This document shows, piece by piece, positions 34,139 through 46,899 of a stretch of DNA of 64,000 nucleotides. The notes beneath the pieces are model-generated. The model saw nothing but the letters and a program-made list of their open reading frames with translations, did no database searches and was not told where the DNA came from. A program made the position numbers and the translations under genes. Positions within the stretch are counted from its first letter, which is position 1. Every line of letters begins with the position of its first letter. The DNA is from Margaritispora aquatica (taxonomy: Eukaryota; Ascomycota; Leotiomycetes; Helotiales; Discinellaceae): the NCBI GenBank assembly GCA_007644065.1, contig VJWN01000002.1, positions 196,135 to 260,134 of the forward strand, written 5' to 3'.

Positions 34139-37100
34139 ATGTCTACCTTCGGTGGAGTGATGGAAGAGTTTCCTGACATCCGAGGTTTGCTTATGCCTAT
34201 CCAAATCATCGACGATCACAATTGCTAAGTGTCTCTAGTGGACTACTTTCGGCAAGTTCGCGCAACGCAAGAAAAATCGGCACCTCCACCAGCTCTGGCA
34301 TGTTTTTTGAGCCATGTGCATACCGATCATACTGTGGGGCTTGAAGCTATTTCATTTCGTGGCCCGTTGTACGCTTTCTCTCAATTCGAAATTGAATAAT
34401 ACTGATCACATGACCAGTATCTACTGCTCCGCCGCAACGAGAGAGCTCCTTCTTCGCCTGGAGAAGTATCCCCATCGACTCAATTTTGCCAGAGGCGTTC
34501 TGGAAGCTCAAAAGGCTCATTTCAAGCATCTTAAAAACATATTGGTAATGCCCCCCCATCAAGATGCACTTTCAAGGCTGATGCCTAAGAGAAACCGATC
34601 CCACTGGAAACACCAACTCAAATTGAGTTGAGCCCGGGCAATGTGATACAAGTAACCCTCTTTGATGCAAATCACTGTTCGGGCGCAGTGATGTTCTGTC
34701 AGTTGATCCTTCCATCATTGGCGCCAATTTCTAACCTTCTAAGTGTTCGAAGGCAATGGCAAGGCAGTTCTCTACACAGGCGACATCAGGTCAGAGCCAT
34801 GGATGGTCAATAATCTCTCGCGCAATCCTTTATTGATTGAGTATACGTCGGGTCTCAAGACTTTGGATTGTATTTATCTCGACACCAGCAATACTTCCGA
34901 CATTCCATTTCCGACAAAGGCGGCAGGACTAAAAGAACTCTTATCGAAAGTGGCAAAATACCCTTCAGATATTGTATTTCACTTTGAGGCTTGGACATTT
35001 GGTTACGAGGAGGTTTGGATAGCTTTGTCCAAAGCTTTGAAGTCTCAGGTAACAATCATCGTCAAAAGCTACCATTCCCATCACCTAACTCCTAGGCAGA
35101 TTCACGTTGATACATACAAATACAAGCTGTACCAGTCGCTTCGCGGCACGACTAACACAGTTTGTTCAAGCGACTCTGGACCATTTCTTACCAACGAAAG
35201 TCCAATCTTGACTGGATACACGTGCGGCAACACTCCCCAAGAGGGCTGCCTTACTACCAACACTGATGTCCGAATTCATAGTTGCGAAAAGGGAATGCAT
35301 TGTTCGGTCTTGAACGACAAGACAGTTTTGATTCGGCCCATAATCACCAAAGCACATGGAGAAGTCATCCCAGAAGTTGGGATTGGTGGAGGTGGCGGCG
35401 ATTTGAATCAACATCCAGATCTCGTTCTCGACGAAAAAGTGCCAATTGACGATATTTTGAGCCTGTGGGTATATCGGGGATATTCTTAAATGTGCCTAAC
35501 AATGTGACAGATTCAACGATGCAGATAAAGACGTAAAAGATGACGTACAAAAGATGCTTTTTGCTGGTCTAGGTCCTACTGGACGATCAATACCGCTAGA
35601 CGGCATGAATCTCGATAGAGACGAAACTGATCTCTCTTTGACCCAAATGGCAAAGATAATGGCACAAGCAATTTCAAAAAAGCGACGCGACAGCCAGCAA
35701 ACTGAGACTTTTTTCCATAATGGTCAAGAATGGCCCAGAGTGATTACATTTCCGTACTCACGTCACTCATCCTATGAAGAGTTGGTCGATCTTGTCAGCG
35801 CATTTAGACCCAAGGACGTCTATCCATGCACTGTAAATGATAATTTCTGGGCCAAAGGTAAGTGAATTTTGTGCTGGTCAAATCTTTCAGGTATGCTAAT
35901 TAATCTGTTCCATGCAGAGGGACTTTCTATAGCAGGATTATTTGGCGATGAGTGTATAGCAAATCAGTTCCGCCACGATCGTGAAATGGACGAAAAATAT
36001 CCCAATCGCTCACAACTCGCCAGTCAGCATGACCAAAATACCAACTCACAATTATCCCAAGTGGAAACGAACAGTCCTGAGCGTCCTACACCGCGGGAGG
36101 CTGTTTCCGAACACCAAGGTGCTTACAGATCGATCAGCCAGGACATGCAACGCACCGTGGAATTGGTTAGGCAAAGTCTCCCTCAATCAACATTTTCAAT
36201 CCACACAATTAGAAATGCGGTTTTGACAGCAAAGGGTGATGACGATAAGGCTTGTGATTTATTACGTGGTGAAACAAATGTCGTCTCTGCTATGAAGATC
36301 ATTCGGGGAAACAACGAAGGTCACTTACGGCCTTTCGATGCTGCTGGTAATGAGATTTCCATCACCCCCGATCATTTGGATATGGAAACTTTGCCTTTTG
36401 GCAGCCATGCTGCAACTCCAGGAGCAGAATCACAAAGCTTGCGGCGCAAAGCAATTTTCGACGAGCTTGGCGTTGATCCTAAGCGTGTTCGTTTATCAAA
36501 TGATGGCGGAAGTGTGCCCCCACATGACACATTTAACACGCAAAACGAAGCACCTTTGAACTACGAATCTTCTCAAGAGTCTACAGTGAATACACCAGGC
36601 TCAGAGGCAGATAGTGACACCTTTATTGAAAAAACCATCCCAAATATGGTTTTCGATGCCGATGATCAAGTCCATCGATGCACACTATGCTCAAGCGAGA
36701 TTTGGGGAGGAGAGAATGGATTTTGCACGGGTTGTGAGGATGGCCCAGAAGACATGCCATACTTTGAGAGTATAGAATTCAATGACATAGGTAAATATAG
36801 GCCCGGAATTGCCATTGATGAGCATACAGATCTTGAGTTAGAGGGCAGGCAGAGATTTGATGTTGTCGGCGACTACCTTGAAGATGACTCGTCTGCATAT
36901 GACACTCAAGACTCAGACTCAAATTTCAGCCATGAGGAATACGAAAACAACAGTTTCATCGACGATTCTCCATCTGATGCAGAAGAAGCTGCTGCGACTG
37001 ACGATTCCTCTCTCAGCGACAGAGAAGACGCTTTCGAGGGCAAATACAAGGCACTTGAAAGGAGTCACACAGTACTGGCAACAAAATATCAACAATTAGA

Positions 37101-37413
37101 TTCGGACTATCGCGAACTTAGGCATGATTTCGGGATGTACTCTGGTGATGAGGATAACGAAGATGATGACGATGACGAGCGTGACGAAGATGGAGTGACG
37201 ATTGTGAATGTTCCACAACCACAAGTTGTTACAACGGAAGTTATTGTTTCCTCCTCAGAAGAACAATCGGATGGCGAGGAGATTTCTCCAGACCGAATTA
37301 GGCTTAGGACTGAGGTCTTTGAGGCTGTTAGTGGTGTCAGCAATCGGAGCTGGCATGATGTTTCTCTTGCGTCTACGACAGACAACCATACTCATGCGGA
37401 AGTTGAGTTATGA
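34139..37413 (+). CDS. SNM1/Artemis-type DNA repair nuclease (metallo-beta-lactamase/beta-CASP) with long acidic tail
   Basis: Predicted exons: 34139-34184, 34239-34368, 34418-34544, 34592-34697, 34744-35048, 35100-35464, 35511-35857 and 35918-37413. The introns are 46-60 bp and every phase matches; 973 residues. The metal site is present: HVHTDH at residues 41-46, the later His in FDANHCSGAVMF, and the Asp of LYTGDIR. The region also has IYCSAATRELLLRLEKYPHR and the beta-CASP end block (FPYSRHSSYEELVDLVSAFRP, KDVYPCT). Enzymes of this class trim DNA ends or cross-links, Artemis acting in end joining. The last exon adds roughly 490 residues that are mostly disordered and acidic, with RRKAIFDELGVDPKRVRLS and a C-x2-C-x10-C-x2-C cluster (CTLCSSEIWGGENGFCTGC). 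The first half of exon 6 is polar and looks like a lineage-specific insertion. Confidence 0.88.
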
Positions 37414-39862
37414 TAAGTTTTCCCTTGTTGGCAGTTTTGGGAGTTGGAGTTTTTGGTGCACGGGACTTGGTGTTTCGGCGGATAATACAAATGATACCCT
37501 GGGCTCTGGCGTTTGTATTGCTATCTGGTTGTATTTTTTAATGGTCGCTGGTGACGAATAGATAGCAAGCAGCGTTTGGCGATCTCACGAGGACAGAAGA
37601 TACCCATCCAATGTATTTCTAGTCGCGAGGTGGTTGTAAGAGAGTTGCACGAATATAGCTCGGTATCATGACATCCAATCGGTGTTACATCGCCGTCTAC
37701 GGAGTAGATCCACCTTCCTCCGCAGGGTCACTGCATGGAGTTGTCTGAAGTGTTATGTCCAAGTGCACGCTCGTGCAGACGTTGCGAATCGCTCTAGATT
37801 ACGTGCTGCTTGCTCGGCGGAGGCGTGACCTGCAGCATGGCCTGTGGTCTCAGGCCTTTGGGCAGGGTCACGAATCATTGGTTGTGGCGAGTGAATGGCG
37901 AGAGTGGATGGATGTGGAAGAGGCTGCAGCTTTGATGGCCGGTTGTCGCTCTTGGTCCTCGTGGAATTCGAAATACGGTTGGGGATGCATGACTGAGGAA
38001 GGATGGATTGGACGTCGTTGCAACGACGAAGGCTTTTTAGTTGATGTCAGTGGTCAGATCAACGTCGGCTGGAGCGAGATGAGGCTTCTCGGTTTCGCTG
38101 GTGGTGAGTGAACCTGTAAAGTATAGTATTTGTACCAATGCCTATCTCTTTCTTTGCTCCATCATGTAGTACATCTCCATTATCACCTTGACACGTCGTG
38201 ACCCACGTCCGCGTCCGGCAGCAGAGGAGATGATAAGGTACCTTACCTGTAATTCTCTATCCATAGGTACCTAAGAAGCCTTATATGGAGGCACAACAGA
38301 CCTATCATCAAGAATTGAACACGTCCATAGCTCTTCTGACCTCCACAATGATCAATCAATCCATTCATCATATGGATCTTTGGGCTCTCAACCATTCCCG
38401 GATTCAAGGTCTAGGAGAAGAGGATAGATATATTGGGTAATGCTTTTAAGATGGGACCCAGTTGATGTTTGTATGGTATTGACTAGTTGGCTATGATTTT
38501 TCGAGGCTGGGTATGCCTGGTAGGATCGTGATGTTGATGAAGTTGCGTTGCAAACCTGCTGACATTGCTTTGCCCTATGTTATGCGACCTCTTGTTAGAG
38601 TGGTTCATTATGCTTAATGTACCTCGATATAGAACAGATCCGTGTACGCTCGCTCGCTTGAATAAGGTAGGATTTGATATTTTTGTTGCAAATATTGTCT
38701 CCATCTTCAGTATTTCCCCCCATCCTTCGCTTTACCGCCTCTTCCTCGTGTACTCAGTCGTGTTGTGTTGTGTTGTATGTATGCATCTTAAGCCTCAACG
38801 GAAACAAAGTCTGAGAGTCGAGTTGATCCTCACCCAAATTAGTTTGATCCAAGCACCACACGGCAAGGAATCGATCTCTTCCAAAGAACAGTCTACGCAA
38901 ATAAAAAGCTGAATAGCTGGAAGAAATTGTTGCGACAGAAGAAGCAAGGACCCGACTTTCTTTTGTGATCAAGCCACCCTCCACCAAATCGGTCAAAGCA
39001 GAAGTTGGCTTGAAGATTTTCCTTACTCCTCTATTAAGGGGGACCAGATTCTTTTACAATTCTCTCAATTGTATATCGAACTCTTCAGCAAGATCTCGGA
39101 ATTCGCTGTGTTGATATTGTAGACAGGTGGAGAATTCTCACTTGTCACTGGCGAAACAACTCTAGGATCTTGACTTGACCAGACGAGACGACACAAGCCT
39201 CTCTCACCGCAACCGCATCCCACGTCCACCCTCGAGACCAAACCTCACCTCCTCCTTCCTCCGCCACCCCAGAGACCGCCATTACTTGATACTACGCAAA
39301 CTCTGCCCATTGAAAAGGTCGACACCGCTCCTGATCCTCTGCGAAGTTCGGAATAGGAATATTGGAATCCCCAACGTTGGTGGAAATATCGAAAAAGGGC
39401 ACAATACGGGCATTGCTCGATATTTATCTTCACCTCGCAAAAGCTGCACCAACAAATCCGCCACCCCCGGAGCGAGTTAGTGATTCACTGGAAGGAAGTT
39501 GTGATTCATTGTCGGATCGAACACGAACAGTTTAGGAATCATCGGGCGAGGGAAGAGGAGGATAAAGAGTGAGATTCAAGGGCTTCGCTGCGAGAGTTCC
39601 ACGTCACACCCAAATTCACAATCAAGACAACTTTGTCCTGCACGGATCACTAACATTCTCAATCAACCTTCAAGTGTCATCTCGAGACGCCCCACACTGC
39701 AGAACCTTCCAAACAACACAGGTCTCTTCCACCACATCGTCTGCACCATCCCCGGCGTGTCCTCTACGCTGCCTCAGAAAGACTCGGAATTCTGAGGCCA
39801 CGACATCTCCCCTCGTACGATCACTACCTGTCTACCTACATACCTCCACCACTCCAGTAACC
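37414..39862. other. Long intergenic region
   Basis: About 2.4 kb. Apart from a weak 118-codon frame at 37755-38111 I see no gene. The right end (39480-39862) leads into the next gene with a pyrimidine/ACC-rich leader and an open frame without an upstream ATG. Confidence 0.35.
37755..38111 (+). CDS. Possible small protein, weak support
   Basis: A 118-codon frame from an ATG, more GC-rich than its surroundings, with Trp-rich segments (ASEWREWMDVEEAAALM, CRSWSSWNSKYGWGCM). No family or domain is recognised and no intron is needed. It may be chance. Confidence 0.22.
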   Translation: MSKCTLVQTLRIALDYVLLARRRRDLQHGLWSQAFGQGHESLVVASEWREWMDVEEAAALMAGCRSWSSWNSKYGWGCMTEEGWIGRRCNDEGFLVDVSGQINVGWSEMRLLGFAGGE

Positions 39863-40999
39863 ATGAAGGGACCAGCCGTCGACCAGCTCGTATACGAGTG
39901 CATGTTCCCCAAACCCAAGACCACCGATCCGCAGAATTTCCAAGGTCTCCTCCAGCGACAGTTAGTGCCCGAAGTCCGGCTCGAAACTCAAGCATTCTAT
40001 GGCCATCTCTCCTCCCAAGAAGCCAAATACCCGGGTCTGGATTACTCCTACCAGCCTCATCGCACACGTCTGTCGCGTTATCCATGGCATCGACGACTCT
40101 TCCGAGCATTCGAGAGTCTAGGTCTCACGAGGTCCGAGATCGCGAGTTTGACAAAATGGGAGGGCACACGTTGGGCAAAGGAGCGGTTTGAGCGCGAGCA
40201 AGGAATTGTTATCCGCGATACAACGGCAGATTCGATTTCGGATTGGGTAGAGCCTGAACACCGTATTACGGTGGCGCCACAACCTCATAGGGCGGATATT
40301 GAAGATATGGAAGACATTCAGGAGGATGGAGAGGCAGAAGAGAACGAGAATGAAATGGAGGATGATGGAGAGGATTCGGATAACGAGATACAGAGCGTAG
40401 GTTTGAATTTGAATCAGCGGCTGGTTGCTGCTGCGGCACTGAGGGATGCTGGAAATCAGAGCACAGTCATGGACGAGGAATGGGAGCAATGGCTGAAGGA
40501 TGTGGCAGAAAGGGGAGGACTGCCATTTCTCTCTTCAGATCTGTCGCCAAACGCCAATGTCCCGGGTACAAGGCCCAGCACAGATATGCCAGCTATGAAT
40601 CCGCGACTCCTGAACGCAGCACGACTAGGACAATGGCAACAAATACCCGATCACCTACATAATATTGTTCGGGAGAACTTGGAAGCCAACAATAGACGCA
40701 ACGAAGACACACCAATCGCTCCGTCTTCCTCATCATCAGCATCGAGTACCCCCAGCATCGCAACATCCCGCTATTCTGCCCGCTCATCACTAAACCCACA
40801 CTTACGAGCTCCCACCACCAACCCCGCCAACGCGACTACGGGCTCATTTAGCAGAACAGTCGCCAGACTTGACAACCACTTCACCGAGCAATTCTCGCGG
40901 CGACCCATTCCTCCTCTCCCCTCGAGCTCTACCCCTATATCGAGATCTACGCTGCGGATGGCGCCAGGACGAAGCAGTCATCCTGCTACAGGCTCGTAA
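39863..40999 (+). CDS. Hypothetical acidic / Ser-rich protein
   Basis: Single exon, 378 residues from the first in-frame ATG (MKGPAVDQLVYECMFPKP). The N-terminal 150 residues look folded and specific (QAFYGHLSSQEAKYPGLDY, RYPWHRRLFRAFESLGLTR, SLTKWEGTRWAKERFEREQG). Next come an acidic stretch (EDMEDIQEDGEAEENENEM), a helical region with EEWEQWLKDVAERGGLP, and a Ser/Thr/Pro-rich disordered C-terminus. I do not recognise the family. The layout suggests a nuclear protein, but that is a guess. Confidence 0.65.
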   Translation: MKGPAVDQLVYECMFPKPKTTDPQNFQGLLQRQLVPEVRLETQAFYGHLSSQEAKYPGLDYSYQPHRTRLSRYPWHRRLFRAFESLGLTRSEIASLTKWEGTRWAKERFEREQGIVIRDTTADSISDWVEPEHRITVAPQPHRADIEDMEDIQEDGEAEENENEMEDDGEDSDNEIQSVGLNLNQRLVAAAALRDAGNQSTVMDEEWEQWLKDVAERGGLPFLSSDLSPNANVPGTRPSTDMPAMNPRLLNAARLGQWQQIPDHLHNIVRENLEANNRRNEDTPIAPSSSSSASSTPSIATSRYSARSSLNPHLRAPTTNPANATTGSFSRTVARLDNHFTEQFSRRPIPPLPSSSTPISRSTLRMAPGRSSHPATGS

Positions 41000-43557
41000 C
41001 GTTTGTGTGATGTGTGTTTGTGTGTTTGTGTGTGATTTTATCTGGGAGGGAAGCAGGCTGGCAAAGAAGCAAGAAAGCAAGATATACGTGTTAAGTGGAG
41101 TTTGGGTTCATTTACTGTACAGCGATCAGCGATGGAAATTGAATTGAGTTGTCTTTGGCCTTTTGCCTTTTTGCGGAAAACCGTCCTGGCTGGCTAGTTA
41201 GATAGCTACCTCGCTGTCAGGCAGGCAGGGAGGCATGGATTTGTTGGTGATGGTTGGTGGTGAGCGGCATAGCATGGCATGGTTTGATGGGAAGAGCGAG
41301 AGGAAGGAAGACCGGGAGTAGAAAGGAAAGGCATGGAGATATTACTGGCTGGGCCATTTATATTTTATTCGCTTTTTTTGTCGCACGAGTCAATCAATAA
41401 ATAAGTCAGTCAGTCAGAAGCTCAGTCAGTCAGAAGCTCAGTCAGTCAGTCATGAAGTTAATCACGAAGTTAATTGTTTAAACAAAATCTTGGGTCTTGG
41501 CCCTCTTCTCTTTTCTCCTGTGACCTCTCTGTCTCTATTGGAAATAGCTTTGTGATTTAGATGTGGGTGTCTTTTCATAGAGTTCTATCCGTGTTTAAGA
41601 TTGTTATTGTTATTGTCGTCGTCATCATCATCATCACCATCATTATCATAGTCTTCATCATTATAGAGGCACTGTGTTAGCAAAACGTCCTATGGGCGTT
41701 GAAAATTTCGTGAGAAGTTTTGTTTCCTCTGGAGCTAAGATTATGAATGCGGTTGTGGTTGCGGTTACGTTGTGGTTGTGGTTTTTATGCTGTGCTGTGC
41801 TGTGCTTTGTGCTCTAGGTTAAAACTGTGCTTTCAGAAGAAGCTGTGCGTTGGAATAGAGTTGGAATATAGCTGGGCTAGGCTAGGCTAGGCTGGAGCAA
41901 AGGAAGGGATAGAGCTGTATTTTGGAGCGGAGCCGTAAAGGGCTGGAGATACTGTTGGGTGGGTGTATACCATGCTAGAAGCTGACGTTTGTGTGTGTGT
42001 GTGTGTGTGTGTTTATACGTGTGGGAGCATGTATGAGAGAGTGTGTGTACGTGTGTGTGTGGGAGTGTGTGGCTTTCGGCCCTTGAGTCTTTAAGTCTTT
42101 GGGTTTGGAGTTCAGGCCATGTAAGATGCGTTTTGAGGCGTGGTTCTCGTGCGAGAAAATGAGTCAAAGGCGAGAGTTGACAGTGGCAGCAGCAGTAGAA
42201 AGGGGAAAGGAAAGTGGAAGTTGGGGGAACATCGTACTCTACTTAAGCAAAGGGAAGCAGAGAGAGGTTGTTTAGGTATGATGTTGGCGTGAGACGGCGA
42301 GTAGGTGGGTGGGTTGAGGATTGTAAGACGAGTGGAGTATTATGTGTGTGATGTGGTGGGTATGGCATGTTATGTTGTGGCGTGGTAGAGAGGAGATAGA
42401 GGACAAGGGGGTGGACAGGGGGGAGTGAGGAACGAGGACTTGATGGGAGAGGAGTAGAGAAGAGACTAAAGAGAGAGGTATACTTGGCTCGTGGCTTTTG
42501 GCTTGGTTTATGGGTGAAGTGAAGTGGAAGAGGGATAGGAGGCGTCTAGCGTAATAATCGAATATAATGGATTAAGATATATTCTATACATTATATTATA
42601 CCTCGTTGTGCTAAGAGAAAGAGAATGCTTGGAAGATAAAAGATCGCATCATCCAATTGAGTCCAAACTCATTATTTCGCAATTAGGCAATGGAACAAAC
42701 AAATCTTGTATTCGTAAGTGATATGTATCTTACAATATAAATAAAAAGTCCAAGTAGTATACCAGATAACAAACAAAGAAGAACCCCTTAAGCATCAGTG
42801 GAAGAAAAGAAGTACCCCTCTCAGCATCCAACCATAACCTGTAGACAAGCGACGAGCAAAACAGAGCTGTACACCAAAGAAATAAAAGCTTCGCTTATTG
42901 CTGCTTGTTGCTAAATATTGTAGACGCGCTCTCCCTGCTTTTGCCTGAGTCTACAGATCTCTCTCTCTCTCTATGCATGTGATACAACCATTCAAGAATC
43001 GTAAAACTGATATACCAAGAAAAAGAGTCCGAAACAAACGGAATTCGTCCTTAGCTCAAAGTGAAACCAGGACAAGCAAGCGAAATTCGTCCAAAACCAA
43101 TGTTGGGGACTAAAATGAGTGACTTTGCCAGTTTTCGTGTTTGTGTACACTCGAGCCGTGGCATATGCCGTAGTGTTGAGATGCCCTTACGTTTCATGAA
43201 CGAATTTTGCACATATTTTGGAGTTTTCGATGGAAGGGGAGACGATCGCTGAGAAAAGTGATGGTTTGGTGGTTGGTTAAGCGAGATCTTGATGTCAGGC
43301 TAGACTTTTCCTCGGGCACGATTGCGGCAACGTCTGTAGGAAATCGCCGGTAGTCTAGATGATATATCTATTCTGGGAAGAGCGCGTAGCTGAGTTCGTA
43401 GCTGAGCAATGCAAGCTTTGTTATGAACCGTTTCTTTGTAAAACCGTGGGCGAGGTTCCTCAGATATGGAGGAGTTTCGCCTCTCGGATCTTCTGTCTAA
43501 AGCACTGCTGAAAGATCGAGCTCATGCTGGTTGCATGTCGCATGGTTAGCGGCTGTC
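41000..43557. other. Long intergenic region rich in microsatellites
   Basis: About 2.6 kb between convergent genes. It contains AGTCAGTC-type repeats interleaved with GAAGCTC at 41403-41452, ATC/GTC runs near 41617-41660, GCTGT runs near 41790-41805, GGCTA runs near 41873-41893, a GT run at 41989-42012 and CT runs near 42959-42972. I see no gene. Confidence 0.45.
41989..42012 (+). repeat. (GT)n microsatellite
   Basis: An uninterrupted GT dinucleotide run of about 11-12 units, with further short GT-rich runs to 42070. Confidence 0.85.
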
Positions 43558-45932
43558 TTAAGTTACGTCTTCTTCTTCTTCTTCCTCCTCCTCCTCGTCC
43601 TCGCTGCTGGCGTTGTGCTCGCTTGTGCTTTCGGAGTTTGACAGGCTCTCGTCCTCCCATTCAACCTCGCTCTCATCCTCGGCTGTGTACGAAGAGGCGT
43701 CACCTTCATCTTCGTACCTAGCTTCTCCTAGAGTGCTCTGAACCTCATATACCTCTAACCAAAAATTTTCAACTTCGCTCATGAGCATATACTTCTTTGG
43801 ATCAATAGTATCTAACCAAATATATCTTTTCCAGCCAAGACTAATAGCCAGACTGAGCTCACTATTTCTTGCTAAAGAAGGAACGAAGCTTCCAGGTAGC
43901 GGCTGAATCTGCTTGCCATCTTCGCCAATGAAAACATCGTCCAAGTGAGAGATGCAGTTTTGTCTTGGAAAATCCTCCGGGCATCTATATTCCGCATCAA
44001 GGTGCTCGTATTGAGGATCACATATACTATCAATCTTTATAGACGCACAGTCTTCCCACGGAAGCTCAGTATTAAATGTAACCCGAAGCACACGGCAACA
44101 TTGGCTTTCCATTCGAATGATTCCATCCAGATGCTGAGATTCCTCATAGGCCACATACTCCTCCATATTAATCCCACAGCTCAATAGTATCTGCAACCAG
44201 TCCTGCACGAAGATGGCGTTGATATTGGCAACACAATCGACAGGCGTGCCCATTCCATCATCCCAGTAAAGATCATTTGTCAATTCTAGCGCTCGTGAGA
44301 TTTTGATAACTGATCCTTTCTTATCATTCTTATTTGCATGAAGCCAATCGATGATAAGGTCCTGAAGAAGAGTCATCTTGCCCGGCCATTGACTATCAGT
44401 AGTTTCGTCACTGCGTAGATTTTCATATTGTTTTATCAGGTAATTGATGCTATCGAGGGCGTCGTCATGTCTAATTTTCAGAGCAAGTAGGTTCTCGCGG
44501 ATGAACATATATTCTCGGGTTTTACTGTGGTGGAAATCGTTTGTGAGACTATATTGAAGAATTTCGTATGGCAATCCATTACACAGTCTACAAGTTTGCC
44601 ACCCCCGAGGGCCATTTCTTCGCCATTTGAAAGGATCAAAAAAAGCTTGATCGATTAAAAAGCGCATGATAGTTGCAATTATCGACCGCGAGTATTCGCC
44701 AAGTAGGATGTCAAAACATGCAAGAGCATGAGCAGCCTCCTCCCCGTCATCAGTTCTTTGGTAGATATCCGCGCCCTTAGTGACAAGAAATTCGACGAGT
44801 TCTGATCTTCCTCCGGAACAAGCGTACTGTGCAATGATTAGTATCTTTGATTGCAAGAAAGGAGATGGCGACGAACATGAAGCAAAGTCCAGCCGCGGGG
44901 ATCCACATCAAAAATTGATGCATCACCAGATAGTAGGAGCTTGTGAATTCCTCTGACATTTCCTTCCCAAGCAAGTTCAAAAACCTGGCAGTCATCTGGA
45001 CGACGACGCCGCATGGTATTGAATGACCAACTATCGAAGTTGTTGTTTGTTGTGAGTCTGAAGTCTCGACGACAAGTCAGAAATCTCCAGGCCATGTTTA
45101 TCACGTAGGTGGGGCGTGGAACAACAGTTTTGCTATTCTCGGTCTCTACCTCGTCTTCGTCGATAATATGAGATGTCGTAGAATGAATCCTAAGTTTGAA
45201 TAAATTGGTGTCAAACGCACTGCGGGAGTGCTTGTTGTATAATCTGAGAGCACCATTCTGTGCTGCTGGCACTAGACTAGAGGATTGGATAGCATCGCCA
45301 TCTCCAAGTGGGTGATAGGCTACAATTTCCCTCTCCATCACAGCTGCCTTGACTTGAACGGCCGGCCGTCGTATTGTTACTAATGAGAGTTGAGCTGTGA
45401 CAGCATCAAACTTTCCAGCCATATTCGCCATTGATACACTAAGACACAAGTCATAAAACCTTCAATCATCTAGAAAAGGTCTTGGTGCTTACTAATTGAT
45501 CGTTGATTGCAAGATATTTATATTGTTTTTAGCGCTCTCGATGTAATTTTTGATCTTGGTGAGCTTTCCATCCGCCAAAGCAATCTTGACTCGAACCCAT
45601 TTCCTCCTCAAAGTCTTCCGATCAGGCTGAAGATTTACTGATAATCCATTGATGATGTATGCAAGCGCATCAATATCACTCTTAGTTGTTGTGAGTGCGT
45701 GTTTCATTAATGAGTCTTGTGTTTCGGAAGTGGTGCCTAACGTGTATACATGCTGTATATGATTGAGTATCGAGGCGAGGAACCGCAACTCCGTAGATAT
45801 ACGCCGGATTTCGTTCGGCCCATCTTCGACCAACTCCCAGAAATCGGCAGCCTTTCGAAGACTATCACCAAGCTGAACTGTAAGAGAAACAACGCTAAAA
45901 GCGCTAGCGACCACGCCTAGAATTTCTGCCAT
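43558..45932 (-). CDS. PigL_N-like domain protein with a C-terminal ankyrin-type unit and poly-Glu tail
   Basis: Exons 45932-45493, 45438-44877 and 44826-43558 (introns 54 and 50 bp, phases match) encode 756 residues. The start, MAEILGVVASAFSVVSLTVQ, followed by EIRRISTELRFLASILNHIQ, is the helical fungal STAND-type N-terminal domain. An uncharacterised middle follows. The second splice junction lies inside an ankyrin-type unit (GWTLLHYACSGGRSELVEFL, then VTKGADIYQRTDDGEEAAH). The remaining 380 residues have no clear repeats and end in an acidic Ser-rich segment with a run of nine Glu. There is no nucleotide-binding domain. It is the second gene of this general type in the window, but the two share little beyond the N-terminal fold. 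The role is unknown; signalling or nonself recognition is inference from the family. Confidence 0.75.
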
Positions 45933-46899
45933 CGATGTAGCGAGCAAGTTTTGGAAAAGACTTTGTGATCAAAAATACAAACGTTCTTGTATAACCTACG
46001 AGGATGAAGAAACGGCTTGGGACAATGTTCAGGAAGAGCCATCTTCAAAGACTGTCGTGCAACCTACTCAGCCTCAAGAAAACGCACATGCTTGCCCATT
46101 GGCCAAAAATTGTTGGTGGTGTTTTCAAGACGAGGCACATCACAAGGCAAAACTGAGCAAAACCCCGCCAGGGAAATGAGCGCTATCATGTTCAACAAGT
46201 ACTTGTGCCTCTTAGGCCGTAGAAATCCCTGTAGCTAATGTAAAAAGAAAAAGTAAGTATATTTCATGCTCGGCTAAAAGGCATCGTGACAGGAAATGAA
46301 TAACAATGAGGCACTTGCTAGCTCCTATCGTCGTCAAGAAATCTAGCAGGACTTAGAGTGGATTTAAGGTGGTTAAACATAATACTAATAGAAAGCCACG
46401 AATGCGTAGACAGCGAGATGAAACACACAGCGCAGTAGAGCCGCCTTTCCCACAACTTAATCCCACCAGATTTTATTGCCTATCAGCAAAGAAGCACTCT
46501 TGCAGCGAGTTCTAAGCTACAAGCAGTGTTTGTTCCATGCATCGGGGCTGTGACTTTGTGCAATCACAAACTAAGGCTATGCACTTGTACTAGTGAGTAA
46601 CCAAGCACATAACTACCCCAAGATGTATAGAAGGTCCAAGCTTGAAAATATCTGGATCTTTTTGGAGGTGCCCTAATCACGGGACCTAAAATATTTAACG
46701 GCGATAGGATAAGTAATGACATGTAGGTTCTCTCTAAAATCATATAAGCGCATCGTAGCTACAAGAATGCATATAGCAGGGTATCATGGTTGAAATTGCA
46801 GCAAAAACTCCACCTTGCCCTGCAAGCCAGCTAGTGCAAGGACCCAAACTCCAGTCATCTCGTTCGTCAAAATACTTTCTTCTCACAGGTGACCAGGCG
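45933..46899. other. Intergenic, upstream of the second ankyrin gene and downstream of SFR1
   Basis: About 970 bp, AT-rich around 46240-46400 and 46600-46750. I see no coding sequence or repeat. Confidence 0.4.
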
